The notes under the pieces: model-generated
What the model saw: the letters and a program-made list of their open reading frames with translations, nothing else
The model's database searches: none
Told to the model about the DNA's origin: nothing
Shown: piece by piece, positions 25,496 to 34,500 of the stretch
Layout of the letters: every line of letters starts with the position of its first letter
Numbering within the stretch: the stretch's first letter is position 1
NCBI RefSeq assembly: GCF_000467105.1
Contig: NZ_BATI01000021.1
Coordinates: forward strand, 1-64,000
From: Aquipseudomonas alcaligenes NBRC 14159
GTDB taxonomy: Bacteria; Pseudomonadota; Gammaproteobacteria; Pseudomonadales; Pseudomonadaceae
Length of the DNA: 64,000 nucleotides
Direction: 5' to 3'
Position numbers and translations under genes: made by a program

Positions 25496-27658
25496 ATGCA
25501 TCGCCACCACCTTTCGCCGCTGGCGGCCGCCATCGCGGTCAGCCTGTGCTTTGCCAATGCCGCACACGCCGCCGAGCAGAAGGACGAAACCGTCCAGCTG
25601 GAGGCGACCCAGATCGAGGGCCAGGGTCTGCAGGATCAGGCCACCACCGAAGGCACCCGCTCCTACACCACCGGCGCCATGGCCACCGGCACCAAGCTGC
25701 CGCTGTCGATCCGCGAGACCCCGCAGTCGGTCAGCGTGATCACGCGCCAGCGCATGGACGACCAGGGCATGAACAACCTCAATGACGTGGTCAAGTACAC
25801 CCCCGGCCTGACCGTCAACCAGTACGGTCCGGCGCGCCAGAACTACAGCGCGCGCGGCTTCGACGTCGACAACATCATGTACGACGGCCTGCCGACCAGC
25901 GTCTCCATGTACACCCAGGACGTGATCTCCGCCGCCGACCTGGCCATGTACGACCGCGTCGAGATCGTCCGCGGTGCCACCGGCCTGATGCAGGGCGCCG
26001 GCAACCCGGCAGCCGCCATCAACCTGGTGCGCAAGCGCCCCACCGCCACGCCGCAGGCCAGCATCGGCGCCAGCCTCGGCAGCTGGGATCATTACCGCAC
26101 CGAGGCGGACGTCTCCGGCCCGCTGAATGCCGAAGGCACCCTGCGCGGACGCGTGGTCACCGCCTACCAGGACCAGGGCAGCTTCCAGGATTACGTCAGC
26201 AGCGAGCGCGGCCTGCTCTACGCCATCACCGAGGCGGACCTGACTGAGGCCACCACCCTGACGCTCGGCGCCTCATACCAGAACGACAACAAGAACGACA
26301 ACTGGGTGGGCCTGCCCTTCGCCCCGGGCGGCGGCGACCTGGGCCTGGATCGCGACAGCTACTACGGCGCCGACTGGTCCTACTGGGATACCACCACCAC
26401 CCACCTGTTCAGCGACATCGAGCACCGCTTCGACAACGGCTGGAAGCTCAAGCTGGCGATGAACAAGATGTGGGGCCGCATCCACATGCTGGGCATGTAC
26501 AACTACTACCTCGGTGACGAGATCACCCAGTCCGCCGGCAACTACATCTACACCGACGACCACAGCAGCTACGATGCCGTCGCCTCCGGCCCGTTCCAGC
26601 TGTTCGGCCGCGAGCACGAGCTGGTCTTCGGCACCAGCTACCGCGAGGAAGCCTTCGACGGCCATGGCGGCTGGGGCGATATCGAGATGAAGAACGGCGG
26701 CCTGGCCAGCGGTCTAAACCCGACCGAATGGGACCCGACTTCCACCCTCCGGCCCGACCTGAACCTGCGTCTGTGGGGCATGAAGACCGACGAGCAGCAG
26801 ACCGGCACCTACGTCACCAGCCGTTTCAACATCGCCGACCCGCTGAAAGTGATTCTCGGCGCGCGCCTCGACTGGTACGAGATGGAAGCCGACACCGACA
26901 GCTACAAGGTCACCCGCAACCTCACCCGCTACGCCGGGGTGATCTATGACCTCAACGAGACCTACTCGGTCTACACCAGCTACACCGACATCTTCAAACC
27001 GCAGACCGTGTTCGACTCGTCCAACAGCCTGCTCGATCCGATCGAAGGCCAGAACTACGAGATCGGCCTGAAGGGCGAGTACTTCGACGGCGCGCTGAAC
27101 GCCAACGTGGCGCTGTTCCAGGTCGACCAGCTGAACCGTGCCGTGGACGACACCTCGGGCCCCAGCCCGTGCCCTGCCAACCCGACCGCCGCCTATTGCC
27201 AGCGTGCTGCCGGCAAGGTGCGCAGTCAGGGTATCGACTTCGAGGTCAGCGGTGCGCTGAGCGAGAACTGGAACGCCAGCGCGTCCTACACCTACGTCGA
27301 GGCCAAGTACAAGCAGGATGCCAACGAGGACTTGGAAGGCGAATACTTCGACCAGACCAAGCCGCGCCACCTGTACAAGCTGGCCACCGTCTACAACCTG
27401 CCGGGCGAGCTGCACCAATGGCGCGTCGGCGGTGACGTGATCGGCCAGAACGCCACGCAGAACACCGAGTATGACTTCGAGCAGGAAGGCTACGCGCTGG
27501 TCGGCCTGATGGTCGGCTACAAGGTGAACGAGCACATCGACACCCGGGTGAACATCAACAACCTGTTCGACAAGCACTATTACAGCGGCATCAGCTTCGG
27601 CAACCTGAACTACGGCGCGCCACGCAACGCCATGTTCAGCGTGAAGTGGACCCTGTAA
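25496..27658 (+). CDS. TonB-dependent siderophore receptor
   Basis: A 720-aa outer-membrane receptor. The signal peptide (1-25, ending AHA) is followed by the plug domain (about 60-165: SIRETPQSVSVITRQRMDDQGMNN, NYSARGFDVDNIMYDGLP, VEIVRGATGLMQGAGNPAAAINLVRKRP) and a 22-strand barrel. The C-terminal TonB-receptor signature is HIDTRVNINNLFDKHYY. There is no N-terminal STN signalling domain, so it is not an FpvA/FecA-type transducer. A Cys pair in an extracellular loop (PSPCPANPTAAYCQ) is typical of this siderophore-receptor group. An AT-rich promoter with a Fur-like box precedes it. The ligand is not predictable; it neighbours the copper genes, but nothing in the protein indicates copper. Confidence 0.92.
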   Translation: MHRHHLSPLAAAIAVSLCFANAAHAAEQKDETVQLEATQIEGQGLQDQATTEGTRSYTTGAMATGTKLPLSIRETPQSVSVITRQRMDDQGMNNLNDVVKYTPGLTVNQYGPARQNYSARGFDVDNIMYDGLPTSVSMYTQDVISAADLAMYDRVEIVRGATGLMQGAGNPAAAINLVRKRPTATPQASIGASLGSWDHYRTEADVSGPLNAEGTLRGRVVTAYQDQGSFQDYVSSERGLLYAITEADLTEATTLTLGASYQNDNKNDNWVGLPFAPGGGDLGLDRDSYYGADWSYWDTTTTHLFSDIEHRFDNGWKLKLAMNKMWGRIHMLGMYNYYLGDEITQSAGNYIYTDDHSSYDAVASGPFQLFGREHELVFGTSYREEAFDGHGGWGDIEMKNGGLASGLNPTEWDPTSTLRPDLNLRLWGMKTDEQQTGTYVTSRFNIADPLKVILGARLDWYEMEADTDSYKVTRNLTRYAGVIYDLNETYSVYTSYTDIFKPQTVFDSSNSLLDPIEGQNYEIGLKGEYFDGALNANVALFQVDQLNRAVDDTSGPSPCPANPTAAYCQRAAGKVRSQGIDFEVSGALSENWNASASYTYVEAKYKQDANEDLEGEYFDQTKPRHLYKLATVYNLPGELHQWRVGGDVIGQNATQNTEYDFEQEGYALVGLMVGYKVNEHIDTRVNINNLFDKHYYSGISFGNLNYGAPRNAMFSVKWTL

Positions 27659-27672
27659 GCCAGCCGCCTATG

Positions 27673-27700
27673 AAAAAAGGGAGCCGAGGCTCCCTTTTTT
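27673..27700. terminator. Bidirectional terminator between the TonB receptor and ftnA
   Basis: A perfect 13-bp inverted repeat (six A plus GGGAGCC at 27673-27685, GGCTCCC plus six T at 27688-27700). It provides a T run on both strands and serves the receptor (plus) and ftnA (minus), which converge here. Confidence 0.93.
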
Positions 27701-27715
27701 CATGCCATCGCCAAA

Positions 27716-28180
27716 TCAGGCCTGGGATTGCAGGTAGTTCTGCAGACCGATCCGTTCGATCAGCCCGAGCTGCTTCTCCAGCCAGTAGGCATGGTCTTCC
27801 TCGGTATCGTGCAGCTGCACCTCGAGGATCTCGCGGCTGATGTAGTCACCATGCTGCTCGCACAGCTCGATGCCCTTGGCCAGGGCCGCGCGCACTTCGT
27901 ATTCGAGCTTGAGGTCGCTCTTGAGCATGTCCGGCACGGTGGCGCCCGGGTGCATCTTCTTCGGCCGCATGTCCGGCGTCCCCTCGAGGAACAGGATGCG
28001 CTTGAGCAGCGCATCGGCGTGCTCGGTCTCCTCCTCCATCTCGTGGTTGATCCGCTCGTAGAGCTTCTCAAAGCCCCAGTCCTGGTACATCCGCGAATGC
28101 AGGAAATACTGGTCGCGAGCCGCCAGCTCGCCGCGCAGCAGCTCCTTGAGATATTCGACGACTTCGGTCGCGCCTTTCAT
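27716..28180 (-). CDS. ftnA: Bacterial ferritin FtnA (bacterioferritin family, haem-free type)
   Basis: A 154-aa iron-storage subunit forming a 24-mer. The ferroxidase residues are visible in [18 protein letters not shown] (Glu18), [16 protein letters not shown] (Glu and His of the HEM..EHAD segment) and [13 protein letters not shown] with [17 protein letters not shown]. The methionine that binds haem in true bacterioferritins (the M of ..IDEMKHAD) is Thr here, so it matches the P. aeruginosa PA4235-type protein renamed FtnA rather than BfrB. The sequence [19 protein letters not shown] is close to that protein as I recall it. AGGA precedes the ATG. It converges on the siderophore receptor gene, pairing iron uptake with storage. 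Confidence 0.88.
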   Translation of the reverse strand: MKGATEVVEYLKELLRGELAARDQYFLHSRMYQDWGFEKLYERINHEMEEETEHADALLKRILFLEGTPDMRPKKMHPGATVPDMLKSDLKLEYEVRAALAKGIELCEQHGDYISREILEVQLHDTEEDHAYWLEKQLGLIERIGLQNYLQSQA

Positions 28181-28377
28181 GACTCATGTCCTGCTAAAAC
28201 CCTGTTCAGAGAGGCAGCTTCGACCCTCCGGCGGGATTGGTCAAGCCGCAGAACGACATCCTTCACGGAGCGATTCTCATTGACGCAAAGCTGCATGGCA
28301 GCTGGGCTGCAGGAACAAAACCCGCTAGCAGTCGCAAGCGGTTCGCAGGGGTAACGCCCTGTCATCTAATGGCGCCG

Positions 28378-29265
28378 TCAGCCCGCGCGCGGGCGCATCA
28401 CGCCGCGGTAAAAACCGGCCGGCAACAGGCTGATCGCCAGGCCGCCGAACACCAGTGCACAGGCCAGCCATCCCATTACGCTGAGCGCTTCGCCGAGCAG
28501 CAGCCAACCGGCAAGCAGGCCGGACACCGGCACCGCCAGGGCGAAGGGCGTGACCACGCTGGCCGGGTAGCGACGCAGCAGGAAGCTCCAGATGGCGAAG
28601 CCAACCGTGGTGGCCAGGAAGGCGATGTACAGCAGCGCGCCCAAGCCGCGCCAGCTCAGATTGTCGATGGCCGCGCCCATCGCCTGCGGCCCCTCGAAGA
28701 CGTACGACAGCCCCAGCAGCGGCAGCACCGGCACCAGGCTGACCCAGCAGATCAGGCGCAGCATGTCGCTGGCCCCGGAGCGCTTGGTGGCGATATTGGC
28801 GAAGGCCCAGGCCAGCGCCGCGGCAATCACCAGAACGAAGCCCAGCAGGCTGTCACCCAGCGGCCGCTGCAGGCCGATCAGCAGCAACCCGCCGGCCGCC
28901 AGCAGCAAGCCGGCCAGCGCACGCACGCTGGGGCGCTCGCCGAGCAGCAGCGCGGCGATCAGCACGGTGAAGAACACCTGGCTCTGCAGCACCAGCGAGG
29001 ACAGCCCGGCCGGCATGCCCAGGTGCATGCCGACGAACAGCAGGCCGAACTTGATCACCCCGAGCAGCACGCCGATCTGCACGATGCGCCACAGCGGCGC
29101 CGGCAACGGCCCGCGCAGGAACAACAGGGGCAGCGCCGCCAGGGCGAAGCGCAGGGCGCAGAACAGCAGCGGCGGGAAGTCTTCCAGGCCGACCTTGATC
29201 ACCACGAAGTTGACACCCCAGATCAGGGTGACCAGCAGGGCCAGGAGAATATGCGGCAGCGGCAT
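28378..29265 (-). CDS. EamA/DMT superfamily transporter
   Basis: A 295-aa inner-membrane protein with ten hydrophobic helices in two EamA repeats (about 5-135 and 143-280). The N-terminus LVTLIWGVNFVVIKVGLEDFPPL and the first-repeat end LLLGERPSVRALAGLLLAAGGLLLI are typical of the YdeD/EamA amino-acid-metabolite exporter group. Substrate unknown. It is a single gene between ftnA and the RIO kinase gene, with gaps of 197 and 92 bp. Confidence 0.85.
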   Translation of the reverse strand: MPLPHILLALLVTLIWGVNFVVIKVGLEDFPPLLFCALRFALAALPLLFLRGPLPAPLWRIVQIGVLLGVIKFGLLFVGMHLGMPAGLSSLVLQSQVFFTVLIAALLLGERPSVRALAGLLLAAGGLLLIGLQRPLGDSLLGFVLVIAAALAWAFANIATKRSGASDMLRLICWVSLVPVLPLLGLSYVFEGPQAMGAAIDNLSWRGLGALLYIAFLATTVGFAIWSFLLRRYPASVVTPFALAVPVSGLLAGWLLLGEALSVMGWLACALVFGGLAISLLPAGFYRGVMRPRAG

Positions 29266-29357
29266 GGACGGACTCCGGAGTCAGTGCTCGCACACTAGCA
29301 GCGCCCCGCCTCCCCTGCCCGGTACAGTTGCCGCCTATCGCGACCGGACAGCGGGCC

Positions 29358-30245
29358 TCACTGCGCCCAAGGCGGCGGTGGCGGCTCGTCGTGCGGGGCA
29401 TCCTCGGCGTTGCGCGCGGCCTCGCGGCGCGCCTGCTCGGCCAGCGCCGCCTTGATCTCGCGCAGCACCGCGCCGACATCGGCCTCCGCCTCCGGCTCGG
29501 CGAAACGGCCGCTCAGCTGAGTCTCGGGGGTCAGCTTGCCGTCCTCGTAGAGCGCCCACATCTCCTTGGCGTAGCGGGTCTCCAGCAGCTCCGGGGCGAA
29601 CTGGCCGAAGTACTCGGCCATGTTGCGCACGTCGCGCTCGAGCATGCTGAAGGCATGGTTGTTGGCCGCCGCGTCCACCGCCTGCGGCAGGTCGATGATC
29701 ACCGGGCCGTGCGGGTCGAGCAGCACGTTGAATTCCGACAGGTCGCCATGCACCAGGCCGGCGCAGAGCATCTTGACGATCTCGCCGATCATGAAGGCGT
29801 GGAACTCGCGGGCATCCTCGGGCAGCAGGTCGACATCGTTGAGGCGCGGCGCGGCGTCGCCATAGCCGTCGTCGACCATCTCCATCAGCAGCACGCCATC
29901 CTGGTAGTCGTAGGGCTTGGGCACCCGCACGCCGGCGGCGGCCAGGCGAAACAGCGCCGACACCTCGGCGTTCTGCCAGGCCTCCTCCTGCTCCTTGCGC
30001 CCGTACTTGCTGCCCTTGGCCATGGCGCGGGCATCCCGGCTGTTGCGGGTCTTGCGGCCCTCCTGGTACTCGGCGGCCTGGCGGAAGCCACGCTTGTTGG
30101 CCTCCTTGTAGACCTTGGCGCAGCGCAGTTCCTTGCCGCAGCGCACTACATAGACCGAAGCTTCCTTGCCGCTCATCAGCGGGCGCACGACCTCGTCGAT
30201 CAGGCCATCTTCGAGCAGGGGTTCCAGGCGTTTCGGGGTCTTCAT
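29358..30245 (-). CDS. RIO-type serine/threonine kinase
   Basis: A 295-aa atypical protein kinase of the RIO1 family. The N-terminal nucleotide-binding part is LMSGKEASVYVVRCGKELRCAKVYKE (glycine-rich segment and ATP-binding Lys). The catalytic loop is LVHGDLSEFNVLL (catalytic Asp and Asn) and the metal-binding loop VIIDLPQAVD. The C-terminal 50 residues are acidic/proline-rich and probably flexible. The start MKTPKRLEPL is used because the family begins there; the frame is open 105 bases further up without a good ribosome site. In eukaryotes and archaea RIO kinases act in small-subunit ribosome maturation. The role of the proteobacterial members is unclear. Confidence 0.88.
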   Translation of the reverse strand: MKTPKRLEPLLEDGLIDEVVRPLMSGKEASVYVVRCGKELRCAKVYKEANKRGFRQAAEYQEGRKTRNSRDARAMAKGSKYGRKEQEEAWQNAEVSALFRLAAAGVRVPKPYDYQDGVLLMEMVDDGYGDAAPRLNDVDLLPEDAREFHAFMIGEIVKMLCAGLVHGDLSEFNVLLDPHGPVIIDLPQAVDAAANNHAFSMLERDVRNMAEYFGQFAPELLETRYAKEMWALYEDGKLTPETQLSGRFAEPEAEADVGAVLREIKAALAEQARREAARNAEDAPHDEPPPPPWAQ

Positions 30246-30346
30246 CGCGTGCCAAGGGGCTCCGGTGGGGAAATCAGCAGGCGTTATACGGCAATCCGCC
30301 GCCGGCCCGCCAGCGCGAAGCGGAATCGCCTCGCGAACGGCATGCT

Positions 30347-31531
30347 TCAACCCGGCGGCAGAGTCAGCTCGATGCTCTCGCCCAGCGACTCCTCCAGGCG
30401 CTGCAGCTCGCAGCGCAGCGAGGCGGCATCGTCGGCGTGCGCGCGGGCGATCTCGGCGAAAGGCTCGGCCGTCTCGATCAGCGCCAGCACCACCGAGGGA
30501 TCGAAGCGCGTACCGCTGGCCGCGCTGATCTGCGCCACCGCCTCGGCGCAGGGCAGCGCCTGGCGGTAGGGGTGGTGACTGGTCAGCTCCTCGTAGGCGC
30601 CGACCACCGCCATCAGCCGTGCCGCCAGCGGAATCTGCTCGCCGTGCAGGCCCTGCGGATAGCCGCTGCCGTCCCAGTGCTCGTGCTGGCTGTAGACGAT
30701 GTCGCGGGCATCGCGCAGGAAGTCGGTGACGCTGCCCAGCTTGGCCTCGGCGGCCAGCAGGGCGTCGCGCCCGGCCTGGGCATGGCTGTGCAGCAGCTTG
30801 AGATCGTCGCCCTGCAGCGGCACCGGGCTGAGCAGGATGCGGTCGGGCAGCACCAGTTTGCCGATGCCGTGCAGCAGCGCCGACTTGCCCAGCTGGGCGA
30901 TGCGCGCCTCATGCAGCTCCTCGGCCAGCAGCGGTTGCTGACGGGCCAGGGTGGCGGCCAGCTCGACCATGTACGGTTCGATACGCGCCAGGTGCTTGCC
31001 GCAGGGGTTGTCGCGCATCGCCGCGAGGCCGGCCATGGCCTCGATGGTCACCTCCTGCAGGCGCTGGATATCACGGGTGCGGCGGCGCACCTCCCACTCC
31101 AGGTACTCGCTCCTGTCGCGCAGGAAGTCCGCACTGGCCTTGAGCTGCAGTTGCGCACGCACGCGGGCGAGGACGATGGGCGGGCTGATCGGCTTGGTGA
31201 TGTAGTCCACCGCGCCCAGGTCAAAGCCCTGCTGCTCGTCGGCCTGCTCGCTCTTGGCGGTGAGGAAGATCACCGGGATCTCGGCGGTGGCCGGGTCGGC
31301 CTTGAGCCGCTGGCACACCTCGTAGCCGTCGATCTCCGGCATCATGATGTCCAGCAGGATCAGGTCGGGCTGGCTCTCGGCAGCGATGCGCAGGCCCTTG
31401 GCACCGTGGTTGGCGACCTTGACCCGGTAGTGGTCGGCCAGCAGCTCGCTCATCAGCGTGAGGTTTTCCGGGGTGTCGTCGACCAGCAGGATCAGCGGCT
31501 GGTCGGGCCGGTCGAGCATTTCCACCATCAT
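30347..31531 (-). CDS. Response regulator with degenerate HD-GYP domain
   Basis: A 394-aa protein: REC domain about 12-130 with phospho-acceptor D61 (LILLDIMMPEIDG) and K113, a coiled linker 130-165, and an HD-GYP fold 165-355. Canonical HD-GYP proteins read HDIGK, HHExWDGSGYP and ADVYD. This one reads H221-G-I-G-K, QHEHWDGSGYP (283-291) and VVGAYEEL, so the HD aspartate, the first His of HHE and the last metal Asp are replaced. It keeps H180 and the GYP turn. A catalytically dead c-di-GMP receptor or protein-interaction module is likely. Start: ATG at 31531 with AGGGGG upstream (a second ATG follows directly). It begins 13 bp after the hybrid kinase gene, which probably phosphorylates it. 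Confidence 0.87.
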   Translation of the reverse strand: MMVEMLDRPDQPLILLVDDTPENLTLMSELLADHYRVKVANHGAKGLRIAAESQPDLILLDIMMPEIDGYEVCQRLKADPATAEIPVIFLTAKSEQADEQQGFDLGAVDYITKPISPPIVLARVRAQLQLKASADFLRDRSEYLEWEVRRRTRDIQRLQEVTIEAMAGLAAMRDNPCGKHLARIEPYMVELAATLARQQPLLAEELHEARIAQLGKSALLHGIGKLVLPDRILLSPVPLQGDDLKLLHSHAQAGRDALLAAEAKLGSVTDFLRDARDIVYSQHEHWDGSGYPQGLHGEQIPLAARLMAVVGAYEELTSHHPYRQALPCAEAVAQISAASGTRFDPSVVLALIETAEPFAEIARAHADDAASLRCELQRLEESLGESIELTLPPG

Positions 31532-31544
31532 CCATACCCCCTGT

Positions 31545-34500
31545 TCAGAGCCCCAGCCCCTGTTGCTGCGCGGCCTGGCGCAGCAGGGCCCGGGCCCGCT
31601 CGAAGTCGAAACCGTGGACCGCCGCCGCCAGCGGGGCATATGCATCATTAAAGGCGCTGCGCAGCAGTTCGGCCTGCTCGTCGAAGACTTTTCCGGCACG
31701 CGGGTCGTCGTCGCCGAACAGGCGCAGCAGCTGCTGGCACACCGGCAGCAGCTGCTGTGGGTCGACCTCGGCCAAGGCCTGCGCCACGGGCAGCGCGCGG
31801 ATCGCCGCGAGCAGCTCGGCCAGGCTGCGCTCCAGCTCGCCGAGCAGCACGCCCAGCTCGTCGTGGCGGGCATCCTTGATCGCGCTTTCCAGGGCCGCCG
31901 CCTGCGCCGCCAGGTCGCCGGCACCGAGGTTGCCGGCCAGGCCCTTGAGGCTGTGCGCCTCGCGTTCGGCACCCTCCTGCTCGCCGGCGGCCAGCAGCTG
32001 GCGCAGGCGCGGCGCGAACTCGGCCTGGCTGGCGGCGAACTTGTCCAGCAGGCGGCGATACAGCTCGGGCTTGCCCAGCACCCGGCGCAGGCCGCTGGCC
32101 AGGTCGACGCCCGGCAGCTGCCAGTCCGGCAGGCCCTGCGGCGGCGCGCTACCGGGTGCCTCGGCACGCGCCTGCAGCCAGCGCCGCAGGGTATTCCACA
32201 ACTCGGCCGGCTCGATCGGCTTGCCCAGGTGATCGTTCATCCCCGCCGCCAGGCAGCGCTCGCGATCGGCGGGCATGGCGTTGGCAGTCATGGCCACGAT
32301 CGGCAGGGCGGCGAAGCGCGGCTCGCGGCGCAACACTTCGGTGGTGGCGATGCCATCGAGCACCGGCATCTGCATGTCCATCAGCACCAGCGCGTAGTGG
32401 CCATCCGGATGAGCGCGCAGCAGGTCGAGGGCCACCTGGCCATGCTCGGCCTGGTCGATCTGCAGGCCGCTCTCCTGCAGCAGGCCGCAGGCCACCTCGC
32501 GGTTAAGTTCATTGTCCTCCACCAGCAGCACGCGCTGGCCGCTGAAGTCGGGTACCGCCTCGCCCACCGGCAGGCGGGCGAAGCCCTGGGCTTCACCTTC
32601 GCCGCCCAGGCTGCGGATCACCGCGTCGAACAGCAGCGAGGGGTTGAGCGGCTTGAGCAGTACGTCCTCGATGCCGACCCGCTCGGCCCCCAGCATCACC
32701 TCCTCGCGGCCATAGGCGGTGACCATCAACAGATGCGGCGGTGGCTGCAGGCCCAGCTCGCGCACCCGCCGGGCGGTCTCCAGGCCGTCCATGCCGGGCA
32801 TCTGCCAGTCCAGCACGAGCAGCTCGAACGGCTCGTGGCTTAGCGCCGCCTCCTGCACCTGCTGCAGGGCAGCCTTGCCGGACGCCACCGCCGTGACGCG
32901 AAAGCTCATGCTTTCCAGCATGTCGCGCAGCACCTGGCGCGCGCTGTCGTTGTCATCCACCACCAGCACGCGGCGGCTGCGCAGGTCGCTCTGCGCCAGC
33001 AGGCGCTGGCCCTGCTGGCGGGCGATGCCGAGCGGCACCCGGCACCAGAACAGGCTGCCGCGCCCCGCGGCACTGTCCACGCCGACGCTACCGCCCATGG
33101 CTTCGGCCAGGCTCTTGCAGATGGCCAGGCCGAGGCCGGTGCCGCCGTACTTGCGGGTGGTTGAGCTGTCGGCCTGCTGGAATGACTCGAACAGGCGGCT
33201 CTGCTGCTCCGTCGTCAGGCCGATGCCGGTGTCGCGCACGCCCAGGTACAGCAGCACGCCATCGGCCGTGTGCCCCTCGCCGCGCAGGATCACCTCCACC
33301 TCGCCCTGCTCGGTGAACTTGACCGCGTTGTTGGCGTAGTTGATCAGGATCTGCCCCAGGCGCAGCGGGTCGCCCACCAGGTGCTGGGGCAGCTCGGGGT
33401 CGAGGTTGAACACCAGCTCCAGGCCCTTGGCGCCGACCTTGTCGCCGATCAGGCTGGCGAGGTTCTCCAGCACCTGCTGCAGGTCGAACTCGATGTGCTC
33501 GATGGTCAGCTTGCCGGCCTCGATCTTGGAGAAGTCGAGGATGTCGTTGATGATCCCCAGCAGGTGCTGGCCGGCCTGCTGGATCTTGTTCAGGTAGTCG
33601 CGCTGGCGCGGGCTGAGGTCGGTTTTCAGCGCCAGGTGCGACATGCCGATGATGGCGTTCATCGGCGTGCGGATCTCGTGACTCATGTTGGCCAGGAAGT
33701 CCGACTTCAGCCGCGCCGCCTCCTCGGCCAGATCCTTGGCCTTGGCCAGCTCGGCCTCGGTCTGCTTGCGCACGGTGATGTCGCGGCTCACGCCGACCAG
33801 GCCGAGCAGGTGCCCCCGGTCATCGCGAAAGGTCGTGCGCAGGGTGTCGAGCACCACCTGGCGGCCGTCCGGGTAGGTCACCCGCCCTTCGCTCTCGTAC
33901 GGATGAGGCCAGTTCATCGCCGTGCGGTCATGCTCGGCACGCGCCGCGGCCCAGGCTGCCGGCAGCAGCTCGCCGTCGCGGCGGCCGATGACCTCCTCGG
34001 CGGTCTTGCCGAACAGCTCGGCGCACGCCTGGTTGATGCCGAGGTAGCGGCCCTGCGCGTCCTTGAACCAGATCGGATCGGGAATCGCGTTGATCAGCGC
34101 CACCAGGGTGCTGCGCTGGCGCTGCGCCTCGGCCTCGGCGCGCTGGCGCTCGGCGATCTGCACCGCCAGGCGGCGGTTCCACAACAGCACGAAGGCCACC
34201 AGGGCCAGCAGGCCGAGCAGGTAGGGCCAGCCGACCTGCAGCAGGCGCCGCCAGTTGAAGGCGGTCAGCGGCGGCAGCCAGCGTTCCTTGATAGCGGCCT
34301 GCTCCGCCTCGTCCAGGCTGGCCAGGGCCTTGTCCAGCAGGGCGACCAGCTGGGTCTGGTCGATTCGCGTGGCGAAGCGGAATTCGCTGGTGGACAGCCC
34401 GGTCTCGCCGCGCAGTTCCAGGTTGGTCAGGTTCAGCTCGCGGATCAGGTAGCTGGCGACGATCATGTCGCCGACGTAGGCCTCGGCGCGGCCGGACGAG

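Noticed and set aside
25496..27658. TonB-dependent receptor as a copper receptor (OprC-like)
   Set aside because: It stands next to cueR, but its plug and loop motifs are of the siderophore type and a Fur-like box precedes it. No copper-specific motif is visible.
28181..28377. Fur-like or tRNA-like sequence between ftnA and the EamA gene
   Set aside because: GATTCTCATT resembles part of a Fur box but the other half is missing, and no cloverleaf can be drawn.
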